Assembly: GCF_018327705.1 (NCBI RefSeq)
Contig: NZ_BNEM01000002.1
Coordinates: 1,116,001 to 1,180,000 of the forward strand
Length of the DNA stretch: 64,000 nt
Direction: 5' to 3'
Source of the DNA: Catellatospora sp. TT07R-123
GTDB lineage: Bacteria > Actinomycetota > Actinomycetes > Mycobacteriales > Micromonosporaceae
In this document: positions 33,801 through 42,157 of the stretch, piece after piece
Numbering within the stretch: position 1 is the first letter of the stretch
How the letters are laid out: the number at the start of each line of letters is the position of its first letter
Translations under genes and position numbers: made by a program
Notes under the pieces: model-generated
The model's database searches: none
What the model was told of the DNA's origin: nothing
What the model saw: the letters and a program-made list of their open reading frames with translations, nothing else

Positions 33801-34112
33801 ATGACGCTGCCGGTTGCCGCACAGATCACCGTCGCCGCGGTCTGGATGGGGCTCTACCTGGGGCTGTCGCTGCGCTACCACCGCCGCTGGGACGCGCGGA
33901 TACGCGCCGCGCTCGGTCGCCGCCCCGGCACGCAGGTCGGCCGGGCCGCTCCTGACCCGACGCACGGGCCGCCCATGATCGGTGTCCGCGGTCGAAAAGC
34001 TCCTCCATCGGCGAGGTTTCGACCGGAGACCGCGATCATCGACCACCCGGCACGGCAGCGGGCCGGAGGCCGTCGCGTCAGGACGCTGGCGGCGGTGGTC
34101 GCCACGGCGTGA
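33801..34112 (+). CDS. Possible small membrane protein, 103 aa
   Basis: The frame opens [41 protein letters not shown], a plausible single membrane helix followed by a basic tail. The second half runs through a dispersed palindromic repeat (33975-34039) and becomes low-complexity, so the natural protein may have been altered by insertion of that element. No good ribosome-binding site is seen. Confidence 0.35.
   Translation: MTLPVAAQITVAAVWMGLYLGLSLRYHRRWDARIRAALGRRPGTQVGRAAPDPTHGPPMIGVRGRKAPPSARFRPETAIIDHPARQRAGGRRVRTLAAVVATA
33975..34039. repeat. Imperfect palindromic repeat upstream of a membrane protein gene
   Basis: Two 23-base arms beginning ATGATCG and containing GGTCGAAA pair at 19 of 23 positions, separated by 19 bases. 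It lies within the 3' half of a doubtful small frame and ends 87 bases before the next gene. Confidence 0.6.
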
Positions 34113-34125
34113 GTACATTCTCGGC

Positions 34126-35421
34126 GTGACACACGACCAGACCGCCCCCGCGCGCCATCCCGGTTCGACCACGCTGTCGGCGCTGATGGGTGCCGCGGCC
34201 GGGGCCGCCCTCGCCGCGGGCCGCGGCGGTGTCGCGGTCGCGGTGGCGGCCGTCGCCGGTGCCGTCGCCGTGGCCGCCGCCGACCGGATCGCCCGCGCGC
34301 GGCAGCGGCCGGGCGAGATCCCGGCCCTGTGGTCGCGGATCGTGGCGAGCACCGCCCTGGCGGCCGCGCTGGGCTGGGTGCTCGGCCTCGTGGTCCACCG
34401 CCCGCTGTGGGTCGGCGTGATCGCCGGGGCGGTCGCGGGCCTGCTCGGGCTGCGGCCGCAGAAGGTGCTGCTCGGCCCGGTCGTGGGTCTGGTGGTGGGC
34501 GCAGCGCTCGCGGCGGTGTGGCCCGAGGTGTCGGCCGCCGCCGTCGCCGCGGCGACGGTCCTGCTGTTCCGGTGCCTGTCGGCGCTGGTCTTCCGGGACC
34601 CGCAGATCAGCCTGCTCGCCGAGCAGGCGCCCGCGTGGGAGCTGCCGTTCGTGGTGCCGCTGACGGCGGCCACCCGGTATGTGGGCACCGGCTACGTCCG
34701 CGAGCTGGCCGACCGGCTCGGCGGCGACTACACCCCGGACGCGCCCGACGTCGGCATCGTGTCCGACCTGGACGAGCTGGCCGGGCCGGGCTTCGATCCG
34801 GCCGCCGTCGACCCGCTGGTGCGCGAGTTCTACGAGCACACGACCCGGTTCGCCCTCGACGTGGTGCCGCACTGGCGGACCTGGGTGCGCCCCGGCTACC
34901 TGCTGTACCGCAACCTGGTCGCCCGCCCGCTCGGCCAGGCCAACGTGCCCATGAACCAGCGCGAGTCCCAGCGCGGGGTGCGCAGCCGCATCGACACCAT
35001 CAGCACCGGCCGGGACGGCGTGGTCAGCCAGCGCGGCTGGATCAGGTCGTTCGCCGATACCGACGAACCGATCTACGTGGGCATCTACACCACCTACCGG
35101 CACGGGGACCGGGGCTACGTCAGCGTCGGGTTCCCGCTGCCGCAGGCGAGTTTCACCGCGACGCTCGCGCCGAGCGCCCGGCCGGGCGGCGGGCTGGTGC
35201 TGGCGAGCGTCGGCGACACCGACCAGCCCGGTCACTACCTGACCGTCGTCGACGAGCGGACCGGCAGGCTCACCACCGCGGCGGTGCACGGGTTCCGGGA
35301 GCGCCTCGACGTCCACCTCGACCGCGGCCGGCTGCGGGCCGAGCACGCGTTCTGGCTGTTCGGGTTCCCGTTCCTGGTGCTGGAGTACGTGATGCACCGC
35401 AAGTCCGGCGAGCCGTCCTGA
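34126..35421 (+). CDS. Hypothetical membrane protein, 431 aa
   Basis: The N-terminal third contains about five hydrophobic segments rich in Ala, Val and Gly ([66 protein letters not shown] and [13 protein letters not shown]). The rest is soluble, including [24 protein letters not shown] and [17 protein letters not shown]. The ending [19 protein letters not shown] is hydrophobic. I do not recognise a family or a catalytic motif. GTG is taken as the start because a longer reading crosses the palindromic repeat. It is monocistronic and convergent with the SDR gene. Confidence 0.65.
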   Translation: MTHDQTAPARHPGSTTLSALMGAAAGAALAAGRGGVAVAVAAVAGAVAVAAADRIARARQRPGEIPALWSRIVASTALAAALGWVLGLVVHRPLWVGVIAGAVAGLLGLRPQKVLLGPVVGLVVGAALAAVWPEVSAAAVAAATVLLFRCLSALVFRDPQISLLAEQAPAWELPFVVPLTAATRYVGTGYVRELADRLGGDYTPDAPDVGIVSDLDELAGPGFDPAAVDPLVREFYEHTTRFALDVVPHWRTWVRPGYLLYRNLVARPLGQANVPMNQRESQRGVRSRIDTISTGRDGVVSQRGWIRSFADTDEPIYVGIYTTYRHGDRGYVSVGFPLPQASFTATLAPSARPGGGLVLASVGDTDQPGHYLTVVDERTGRLTTAAVHGFRERLDVHLDRGRLRAEHAFWLFGFPFLVLEYVMHRKSGEPS

Positions 35422-35465
35422 CCCGGCTCAGGCGATCCGGGACAGATCCGCGGCGGTGACCCCGG

Positions 35466-36215
35466 TCAGGCGGGGACCGCCCCGCAGGTGATGTTCAGCG
35501 ACGTGGCGGTGATGCTGCGGGCGGCGTCGGACGCGGCGAAGACGGCGACATTGCCGACGTCGGCGAGGCTCGCGGCCCGGCCGAGCATGGTCTTGGCCTC
35601 GATCGCGGCGGTGACGTCGGCGCGGCCGGGCATGCCCGCCGGGATCGTCTCGGGCACCCCGCCGGTCTGGAGCGTGATCACGCGTACGCCGCGCGGGCCG
35701 AGCTCGCAGGCCAGGGCCCGGCGCAGCGACTCCAGCCCGCCGAAGGCGACCTGCATGCCGCCGAGGTTCGGCATGGGGTCGCCGTACCCGCCGAAGAGCA
35801 GGATGGCGCCGGAGCGCTGCGCGGCCATGTGCCGGGCGGCGGCGCGGGCGGTGAGGAAGTTGGTGCGGAGGGCGGTGCGGACCGGCTGCTCGAAGTCGTC
35901 GAGGCTGATCTCGGTGAGCGGCCGGCCGAGCACGGCACCATGCGAGATCACGTTGAGGGTGACGTCGACGCTGCCGAACTGCTCGGCCACGGCGTCGACG
36001 TGCGCGGTCACCGCCGCCTCGTCGAGGGCGTCGACGGCGGCGGGTTCGGCGGCGCCGCCGCTGTCGCGGATCTGCCGGGCGACGTGGTCCAGCCGGGCCG
36101 GGGTGCGGCCGACCAGGTGCACGACGGCACCCTGGGCCGCGAACGCGCGCGACACCGCGCCGCCGATGGCGCCGCCGGCGCCGTACACGATCGCGTTCTT
36201 GCCCTTGAGCAGCAT
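35466..36215 (-). CDS. SDR-fold protein with altered active site, 249 aa
   Basis: The N-terminal cofactor motif is YGAGGAIGGAV at 11-21 and the middle is NVISHGAVLG near 88. In classical SDRs a Ser and a YxxxK motif follow. Here the region reads LFGGYGDPM and then AFGGLESLRRAL, so the tyrosine position is Phe158 and the lysine position is Glu162. The C-terminus ends in SITATSLNITCGAVPA as in normal SDRs. It therefore binds a nucleotide but may not be an oxidoreductase. It is the only gene on its transcript. Confidence 0.8.
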   Translation of the reverse strand: MLLKGKNAIVYGAGGAIGGAVSRAFAAQGAVVHLVGRTPARLDHVARQIRDSGGAAEPAAVDALDEAAVTAHVDAVAEQFGSVDVTLNVISHGAVLGRPLTEISLDDFEQPVRTALRTNFLTARAAARHMAAQRSGAILLFGGYGDPMPNLGGMQVAFGGLESLRRALACELGPRGVRVITLQTGGVPETIPAGMPGRADVTAAIEAKTMLGRAASLADVGNVAVFAASDAARSITATSLNITCGAVPA

Positions 36216-36365
36216 CGCCGCACCTCTCGGTCGCCCGGCGCCGCCGCGGCGCCCGCCTGATCACCGTATGCCTGCGCCGGTCCGCGGCCCGCGCAGGGTC
36301 GGCCGGTTTGGGCGGATCGGGGGCCACCGGGCCGCACGGTCGCGCAGACTCGCAGGTGAGAGGGG

Positions 36366-36755
36366 GTGGCCCGGGTGGTGACCGAGGAGGGTGCGGCCGA
36401 CTACGGCCCGATCGCGCAGGTCCAGGAGGGCATGCGGGTGTACGACAGCGCCGGTGCCGACCTCGGCGAGGTCGTCGACGTGAAACTGGGCGACCCGCTG
36501 GCCGTGACCGAGGAGGGCCAGCTCCTCGGCGAGCCGCGCGGCCTGCTCGGGGTGGTGCTCGACCCGGCCGCCGGCGAGCCGCACGTGCCGTGGGAGCTCG
36601 CCCAGGGGCTGCTGCGCGCCGGCTACGTGAAGATCCATCACGGCGGCCTGCTGCACCGCCACACCTGTTATGCCCCGGCCGGCGACGTCGCCGGGGTGGA
36701 CGGCGACACGGTGCGCCTGTCGGTGACGCGCGAGCAGCTGCTGCCCGAGCAATGA
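36366..36755 (+). CDS. PRC-barrel/DUF2171-like protein, 129 aa
   Basis: The small beta-rich protein contains IAQVQEGMRVYDSAGADLGEVVDVKLGDP, YVKIHHGGLLHRHTCYAPAGDVAGVDGDTVRLSV and an acidic C-terminus. The pattern of a short N-terminal barrel strand followed by GYVKI and a DGDTV segment is what one sees in DUF2171/PRC-barrel-type stress proteins. Several GTG codons lie close together at the start (36366, 36375 and 36378) after a purine-rich GAGAGGGGG, so the first codon is uncertain. It is followed 45 bases later by the epoxide-hydrolase-like gene. Confidence 0.65.
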   Translation: MARVVTEEGAADYGPIAQVQEGMRVYDSAGADLGEVVDVKLGDPLAVTEEGQLLGEPRGLLGVVLDPAAGEPHVPWELAQGLLRAGYVKIHHGGLLHRHTCYAPAGDVAGVDGDTVRLSVTREQLLPEQ

Positions 36756-36800
36756 CGGTCAAGCCTCCACGACGGACGGTCCCGCCGATAGGGTGAGCCC

Positions 36801-37622
36801 ATGCGAGTGCACGCGCGGGGTCTGGAGTTCGACGTGTCCGTGTCCGGCCCGGACGACGGGCGGCCGGTGCTGCTGCTGCACGGGTTCCCGCAGCACGCCG
36901 GCGAGTGGGACGCGGTGGCGGCCCGCCTGGCCGCCGCCGGGATGCGCACGTACGCGCTGGACCAGCGCGGCTACAGCCCCGGCGCCCGGCCCACCGAGGT
37001 CGAGTCGTACCGGGTGGACGAGCTCGTCGCCGACGCGCTCGCCGTGCTGGACGAGCTCGGCGTGGCCTGGGCCGACGTGGTCGGCCACGACTGGGGCGCG
37101 GTGGTGGCCTGGTATCTGGCGGCGCGGCACCCGGGGCGGGTGCGGACGCTGACCGCGGTGTCGGTGCCGCATCCGGCGGCGTACCTCGCGGCGCTGGCGG
37201 CCGACCCCGACCAGCAGGGGCGCTCGGCGTACATCCAGCTGTTCCAGCAGGCGGGGGTGGCCGAGGAGGTGCTGCTCGGCGACGACGCGCAGCGGCTGCG
37301 CGCGGTGTTCACCGGCTGCCCGCCCGAGTCGGTCGAGTCGTACGTCGCGCCGATGCGCGAGCCGGGGGCGCTGACGGCGGCGCTGAACTGGTACCGCGCG
37401 GGCGACTTCCACGACATGGGGCGGCTGGGCCCGGTCAGTGTGCCGACGACGTTCGTGTGGAGTGACGGCGACCTGGCGGTGGGCCGGGTCGCCGCGGAGA
37501 ACTGCCCCGAACACGTGACCGGCGACTACCGGTTCGTCGCCGTGCCCGGGGTGAGCCACTGGATCCCCGACGAGGCGCCCGACGCGGTCGCCGACGCGAT
37601 CCTGGCCCGTACGGCCGCTTGA
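36801..37622 (+). CDS. Alpha/beta hydrolase, epoxide-hydrolase-like
   Basis: The 273-aa protein has the oxyanion motif LLLHGFPQ near 25, DQRGYSPGARP at 54, and a nucleophile elbow VGHDWGAVV with Asp97 rather than Ser, which points to epoxide hydrolase or haloalkane dehalogenase chemistry through an ester intermediate. A likely general acid/base pair is in FVWSDGDLAV and VPGVSHWIP near the C-terminus. Most such actinobacterial enzymes act on small epoxides in detoxification. It is convergent with the CU044_5270-like gene across a strong terminator. Confidence 0.87.
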   Translation: MRVHARGLEFDVSVSGPDDGRPVLLLHGFPQHAGEWDAVAARLAAAGMRTYALDQRGYSPGARPTEVESYRVDELVADALAVLDELGVAWADVVGHDWGAVVAWYLAARHPGRVRTLTAVSVPHPAAYLAALAADPDQQGRSAYIQLFQQAGVAEEVLLGDDAQRLRAVFTGCPPESVESYVAPMREPGALTAALNWYRAGDFHDMGRLGPVSVPTTFVWSDGDLAVGRVAAENCPEHVTGDYRFVAVPGVSHWIPDEAPDAVADAILARTAA

Positions 37623-37626
37623 CCGC

Positions 37627-37664
37627 GACGGGGCGGGTGCCACGCTGGCGGCACCCGCCCCGTC
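37627..37664. terminator. Bidirectional terminator, 15-bp perfect stem
   Basis: Arms GACGGGGCGGGTGCC and GGCACCCGCCCCGTC flank an eight-base loop between the convergent hydrolase and the next gene. Confidence 0.85.
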
Positions 37665-37668
37665 CGGG

Positions 37669-38640
37669 TCAGCTCAGCGCCGCGGCGTCCGGCAGCGGGC
37701 CGTCGTCCCACCGGGCGCCGATCAGCGCGGTGTAGCTGCTGAGGCGGGCCGAGGTCCAGGTCTCCACGCCCAGCGCCAGCCCGGTGGCCCGGTCGACGAT
37801 CAGGCGCTGCTGGGCGGTGCCGAAGTCGCCCCGCCGGCTGATCGCGACGGCGACGCCGGACCGGCCGAGCTGGTCGGTCACCGGGCCCAGCGACCTCATC
37901 CCGGGCAGCGCGGCGAGCATCCGGTAGGCCGCCGCGCGGACCTGCGGCGACACCGGCAGGTCGAGCACCAGCCCGATCCCGGCGTAGTACACCACCAGGT
38001 CGCCGTCCTCGGTGCCGCCGACGGCGCGGTCGTAGGCGAGGACCTGGCGGCGCAGCGCGGCCGGGTCGGTCGGCAGCTCCGCCAGCTCCCGCAGCGTCCG
38101 GGCCTGCCCGGCCAGCAGGAAGTTGGTGGCGGCGCGGTGGCCCTGCATCGGCCGGGCCCGCCACGGCCCGTCCTCGCGCATGAACGAGCTGGAGGGCAGG
38201 CCGTCGACGGCGGCGAGCCACCGCTCCTCCTGGATCCGGCGCCGGTCGCCGTGCTCGACCCGCGTCACCCAGTACCTCCCGGCGGCGGCGGGCACCGCGT
38301 CGGTGCGCGCGGCGGCGACCAGCAGGATCGCCCCGGCCTCGGCGGGCAGCTCAGCCGGGGCGGCCGACGCCGACGCGGGCGGCTGGGCGCCGGTCGGTTG
38401 GGCGGTGCGCGGCTGCGCGGGACCGGAGGTGCCGCCGATCAGGACGGCGGCGGCCACCGCCAGGGCGGCGGCGGGCAGCGCGGTGGCCAGCACGAGGCGG
38501 CCGACCGGGCGGCGGGTGGCGGGGGTCATGGCGGTCTCCCGGGGGTACGACGTGATCGCGGTCGGGTCGCCCGGGGTGGCCGGGTCGAGGTGGTGCGGGC
38601 GGGCCTGGGCCAGCGCCCGCATGGTGTCGCGGTGGCTCAT
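37669..38640 (-). CDS. CU044_5270-like membrane protein (sigma factor partner)
   Basis: The 323-aa protein starts MSHRDTMRALAQARPHHLDP, has one membrane helix near residue 50 (LVLATALPAAALAVAAAVLIGG), then a Pro/Ser-rich linker and an outer domain containing YWVTRVEHGDRRRI and LIVDRATGLALGVETWTSA. This layout matches the CU044_5270 family that follows ECF sigma factors in actinomycetes and may act as an anti-sigma-like sensor. Its ATG overlaps the sigma factor stop by four bases (ATGA), so the two are translationally coupled. Confidence 0.8.
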   Translation of the reverse strand: MSHRDTMRALAQARPHHLDPATPGDPTAITSYPRETAMTPATRRPVGRLVLATALPAAALAVAAAVLIGGTSGPAQPRTAQPTGAQPPASASAAPAELPAEAGAILLVAAARTDAVPAAAGRYWVTRVEHGDRRRIQEERWLAAVDGLPSSSFMREDGPWRARPMQGHRAATNFLLAGQARTLRELAELPTDPAALRRQVLAYDRAVGGTEDGDLVVYYAGIGLVLDLPVSPQVRAAAYRMLAALPGMRSLGPVTDQLGRSGVAVAISRRGDFGTAQQRLIVDRATGLALGVETWTSARLSSYTALIGARWDDGPLPDAAALS

Positions 38641-39215
38641 CGGCTGTACTCCTGCTGGGTGAGGCGGATGGCCCGGGGGCGGTCCACCGGCGCGGCGGCG
38701 ACGGAGACGGCCTGCTCCAGGCGTCTTCGGGCACGGTGCAGGCGGACGAAGAAGGTCGCGGTCGAGCAGCCGACGACGCGGGCGGCGTCGGCGGCGGACA
38801 GGCCCTGCCAGGCGGTGAGGGTCAGCGCCTCCCGGTCGTCCTCGCCGAGCCCGGCCAGCGCCGCCAGCATCGCGGCGCGGTCGGCGACCCCGTCGGCGAC
38901 GTCGCGTTCGGCCTCGGCGGCCCAGGCCCGCAGCTCGGCGGTGACGTCCAGCTGGCGGACGTCGTCGCGGACCCGTTCCCGGACCACGTTGCGGGCCACG
39001 CCGAGCAGCCACGGCAGCGGCGCGGCGGGCACCGCGTCGAGCCTGCGCCAGGCCACCAGGAAGGTGTCGGCGACGACGTCGTCGGCGTGGGCGCGGCCGG
39101 CCCGGCTCACGGCGTAGGCGTACACCTGGCGGTGATGTCGTTCGTAGACGGCGGTGAAACGTTCCCCGTCCTCGGTCACTGGTTCCTGCTCCTTCGGGTG
39201 AAGGTGTTCGGTCAC
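38637..39215 (-). CDS. ECF-type RNA polymerase sigma factor
   Basis: The 192-aa protein has region 2 at about 20-85 (YERHHRQVYAYAVSRAGRAHADDVVADTFLVAW) and region 4 at about 115-170 (LGEDDREALTLTAWQGLSAADAARVVGCSTATFFVRLHRARRRLE). It directs RNA polymerase to stress or envelope promoters. It lies in a two-gene operon with the CU044_5270-like protein, the usual arrangement for this ECF group. The TetR gene lies just upstream on the same strand, 27 bases away. Confidence 0.92.
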   Translation of the reverse strand: MTEHLHPKEQEPVTEDGERFTAVYERHHRQVYAYAVSRAGRAHADDVVADTFLVAWRRLDAVPAAPLPWLLGVARNVVRERVRDDVRQLDVTAELRAWAAEAERDVADGVADRAAMLAALAGLGEDDREALTLTAWQGLSAADAARVVGCSTATFFVRLHRARRRLEQAVSVAAAPVDRPRAIRLTQQEYSR

Positions 39216-39242
39216 CAGGTAGTGCGCGCGGGGGGCCGGTTC

Positions 39243-39881
39243 TTACCGGCTCTCGCCGGGATTCTGCGCGGCGCGGTGGCGCAGGCCGTCCATCAGCAGG
39301 TCGAGCAGGCGCGCGGCCTGCTCGCGGCGGGCGGGTTCGCCGGTGGCCAGTGAGATGCCGCTCAGCCCGGTGAGCACGTCCTCGGCGGCGACGTCGGCGC
39401 GCAGCACCCCGGCGGCGGCACCCGCGGCGACCAGGGTGCCGACCGCGCCGACCAGCCGGTCGCGGCTGTGCGCGAACGGGTTGCCGCCGGAGGCGATGAC
39501 GGCTTTGAGCACGTCTCCCATGCCGCGCTTGGTCGTCATGTACTCGACGAACCGGTCCATCCAGACCCGCAGCGCCCGGTCGGCGGGCATGCCGCGCAGC
39601 AGGTCGGCCACGCCGTCGCAGAGCCGGTTGAGCTCGCTGCGGTAGGCGGCCTCGACCAGCGCCTCACGGGTCGGGAAGTGCCGGTAGAGGGTGCCGATGC
39701 CGACCCCGGCCTCCTTGGCGATGGCGTCGAGGGTGGCCTGCGGCCCCTCCTGCGCGAAGGCGCGGGCCGCGGCGTCGAGCAGCAGCTGGCGGTTGCGCTG
39801 CGCATCGGCGCGCAGTGGGCGGTCGCTGCCCGGCACAGGCCCTCCTCCGGTACGGGTCCGGCGCGGCGCCGGAGCGTTCAT
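39243..39881 (-). CDS. TetR-family transcriptional repressor
   Basis: The 212-aa regulator has an N-terminal DNA-binding domain at about 26-72 (RNRQLLLDAAARAFAQEGPQATLDAIAKEAGVGIGTLYRHFPTREALVEAAY). The ligand domain ends in RLLDLLMDGLRHR. The start MNAPAPRRTRTGGG is inside the gap with two identical-arm palindromes that are probably its operators. It diverges from the SDR gene, which it likely represses in the absence of a substrate-like ligand. Confidence 0.9.
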   Translation of the reverse strand: MNAPAPRRTRTGGGPVPGSDRPLRADAQRNRQLLLDAAARAFAQEGPQATLDAIAKEAGVGIGTLYRHFPTREALVEAAYRSELNRLCDGVADLLRGMPADRALRVWMDRFVEYMTTKRGMGDVLKAVIASGGNPFAHSRDRLVGAVGTLVAAGAAAGVLRADVAAEDVLTGLSGISLATGEPARREQAARLLDLLMDGLRHRAAQNPGESR

Positions 39882-39909
39882 TGTCGAAGCGGCGGGCCCG
39901 GTTGCAAAA

Positions 39910-39954
39910 CGGAGCAACCTCCGGTTAATGTCGGTGTTATCGGAGCCGCCTCCG
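39910..39954. promoter_or_regulatory. Twin TetR operators
   Basis: Two 14-base palindromes with identical CGGAG-4-CTCCG arms (39910-39923 and 39941-39954) are centred 31 bases apart, about three helical turns. They lie between the divergent TetR and SDR genes. The arrangement is typical of TetR-family sites at divergent promoters. Confidence 0.75.
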
Positions 39955-40006
39955 CTTTCAACATCGTAGCTGGTGGGCGGCGTGTACGAGCAGGGACGGA
40001 CTGATC

Positions 40007-40948
40007 ATGACGGAGCGAATCACCACGCCGTTCTCGGCGGACTCGACCGCGGCCGAGGTCGTCGCGGGCATCGACCTGACCGGGCGCCGGGCGGTCGTCA
40101 CCGGCGGCGCGTCGGGCATCGGCATCGAGACCGCCCGCGCGCTGGCCGGAGCGGGCGCGCAGGTGACCCTCGCCGTACGCGACACCGCCGCCGGTGCGCG
40201 CACCGCCGCGGACATCACCGCCACCACCGGCAACAAGGACGTCCACGTCGCCGCGCTGGAGCTGACCGACCCGGCGTCGGTCGCCGCGTTCGTCGCCGCC
40301 TGGGACGGTCCGCTGCACCTGCTGATCAACAACGCGGGCGTGATGGCCGCCCCGCGGACCTACACCCCGCAGGGCTGGGAGCTGCAGTTCGCGACCAACC
40401 ACCTCGGCCACTTCGCGCTGGCCACCGGCCTGCACCCGGCGCTGGCCGCCGCCGGCGACGCCCGGGTCGTGTCGGTCAGCTCCAGCGCGCACCTGCGCTC
40501 GCCCGTGGTGTTCGACGACATCCACTTCCGGGAGCGCGAGTACGAGCCGTGGGCGGCGTACGGGCAGTCCAAGACGGCCAACGTGCTGTTTGCGGTCGAG
40601 GCGCAGCGGCGCTGGGCGGGCGACGGCATCACCGTCAACGCCCTGATGCCCGGCGGCATCCGCACCAACCTCCAGCGCCACGTCAGCGACGAGGAACTGG
40701 AGCGGCTGCGCGCCGCCATGGGCCGCAGCGAGATCCGGTGGAAGACGCCCGAGCAGGGTGCGGCCACCTCGGTTCTGGTCGCCACCGCGCCCTACCTGAG
40801 CGGCGTCGGCGGCCACTACTTCGAGGACTGCAACCAGGCGCTGCCGCACGAGGAGGGCATGCGCAACGGGGTCGCGGCGTACGCGCTGGACCCTGAGGCG
40901 GCTCAGCGGCTGTGGCAGGTGTCGGTGGACACCCTGGCCGCTGCCTGA
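40007..40948 (+). CDS. Short-chain dehydrogenase (retinol-dehydrogenase-like)
   Basis: The 313-aa protein has a complete SDR active site: cofactor motif VTGGASGIGIETARALAG near 31, NNAGVMA near 109, the Ser in VSVSSSAHLRS near 162, and YGQSK near 185 as YxxxK. The long C-terminal region resembles vertebrate retinol dehydrogenase and fungal WW-domain oxidoreductase relatives. The substrate is probably a lipophilic alcohol or ketone. It is controlled from the divergent TetR promoter. Confidence 0.9.
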   Translation: MTERITTPFSADSTAAEVVAGIDLTGRRAVVTGGASGIGIETARALAGAGAQVTLAVRDTAAGARTAADITATTGNKDVHVAALELTDPASVAAFVAAWDGPLHLLINNAGVMAAPRTYTPQGWELQFATNHLGHFALATGLHPALAAAGDARVVSVSSSAHLRSPVVFDDIHFREREYEPWAAYGQSKTANVLFAVEAQRRWAGDGITVNALMPGGIRTNLQRHVSDEELERLRAAMGRSEIRWKTPEQGAATSVLVATAPYLSGVGGHYFEDCNQALPHEEGMRNGVAAYALDPEAAQRLWQVSVDTLAAA

Positions 40949-40967
40949 GCGATACGGACGGCGGCCC

Positions 40968-40991
40968 GCCGCGGGCGCATCAGCCCGCGGC
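40968..40991. terminator. Short hairpin between convergent genes
   Basis: GCCGCGGGC and GCCCGCGGC pair perfectly around the six-base loop GCATCA. The hairpin overlaps the 3' end of the secreted glycosidase-like gene. Confidence 0.5.
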
Positions 40992-42011
40992 GCGGTACGC
41001 CCGTCCCGCCGCGGTGGCCACCGCGCCCGGCCGGTACAGGCCGGTGCCCTGGTTGCCCTCCTTCGGCGTCGGCAGCGCGAACCAGGCGTAGCGCTCCACG
41101 TAGGACAGGCTCTGCAGCATCGCCGTCGAGCGGGTCGCGAACGAGGCCTGCTGGGCGTCGGTCGGGAACACCGCGCCGCTGCCACCCCATTTGATCAGGG
41201 CGTACTCGGTGAGCCAGATCGGCTTGTGATAGCGGTTCCACACCGCCTGCACGTAGTCGCGCAGGTGGTCGACGGCGGCGGGCGAGAAGTCGGAGCCGTA
41301 CCAGTGCAGGGTGATGAAGTCGACCCGGTAGCCGCGATCGCGCGCCCCGCTGAGGAACCGGTCCAGCCAGCCGCCCGGCTTGTCCGCGCCCACCGCCACC
41401 GCGGGGCTGCCCAGCCGCAGCCCGGTCGCCTGCAACCGGGGCCACAGCTCCAGCGCCCGCTCCACCGACATGTTGGACTGGCTGGCGAAGTCGGGCTCGT
41501 TGAAGCCCAGCAGCTCCCTGCCGCTGGCCTTGGCGCGGGCCAGCTCGCCGTCGTTGACCGAGTTCGCGCCCCAGATCATCGGCACGAACGCCGCCGAGCT
41601 CCCGGCGCCCCGGGTCGGGCCGGAGGCCCAGTTGTAGTACCAGGACGCGCCCACGTCCTTCAGCGCCGTGCCGAGACCGCTGAACTCCCAGACGCTGACG
41701 CCCTTCTTCGCCGAGCGGCGGCCCGTGCCGCCCGCCGGCGACGCCGACGGGCTCGGCTTGCGCGAGGCCGACGGCGACACCGCGGCCGACGGCGACGGGG
41801 CGGGCGACGGTCCGGGCGCGACGGCGCTCGCGGACGCCGAGGACGACGGCGGTGCCGCCGCCTCGGCCGCCAGGTCCGGGCCGGGGCGGGTCAGCGTCCA
41901 CGCGGCGGCGGTGAGCACGACCAGCAGCAGCGGCAGCAGGGCGGGCCACCAGCGGCGCAGCGGGCTGCGGCGGGCGTGGCGACCAGGGCGGGACGGCGGG
42001 GTCTGCTCCAC
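40980..42011 (-). CDS. Secreted glycosidase-like protein (GH128/Asl1-like)
   Basis: The 343-aa protein has an N-terminal membrane segment (LLPLLLVVLTAAAWTLT), a long Ser/Pro/Ala-rich linker, and a TIM-barrel domain from about 105. The barrel carries SGRELLGFNEPDFASQSN (acid/base Glu), FITLHWYGSDF and IWLTEYALIKWGG (nucleophile Glu). The layout matches PF11790, glycosyl hydrolase catalytic core, which includes GH128 beta-1,3-glucanases. The linker would hold the catalytic domain away from the membrane. The start at GTG (VEQTPPSRPG) follows AGGG; an ATG 10 codons earlier is possible. Confidence 0.75.
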   Translation of the reverse strand: MEQTPPSRPGRHARRSPLRRWWPALLPLLLVVLTAAAWTLTRPGPDLAAEAAAPPSSSASASAVAPGPSPAPSPSAAVSPSASRKPSPSASPAGGTGRRSAKKGVSVWEFSGLGTALKDVGASWYYNWASGPTRGAGSSAAFVPMIWGANSVNDGELARAKASGRELLGFNEPDFASQSNMSVERALELWPRLQATGLRLGSPAVAVGADKPGGWLDRFLSGARDRGYRVDFITLHWYGSDFSPAAVDHLRDYVQAVWNRYHKPIWLTEYALIKWGGSGAVFPTDAQQASFATRSTAMLQSLSYVERYAWFALPTPKEGNQGTGLYRPGAVATAAGRAYRAAG

Positions 42012-42157
42012 GAGCCGACACCCTAGCCGGGCCCGTCGCACCTCGCACGGGCGCGGCCATCCCTCGGGATTGCCCCTCGCAAATGCGAGAAGCCATTTCC
42101 AGTCCGTCGCACGCGCCGATTACAGTGATCGCTCACCGGCCCTACCCGGGGGTATCA

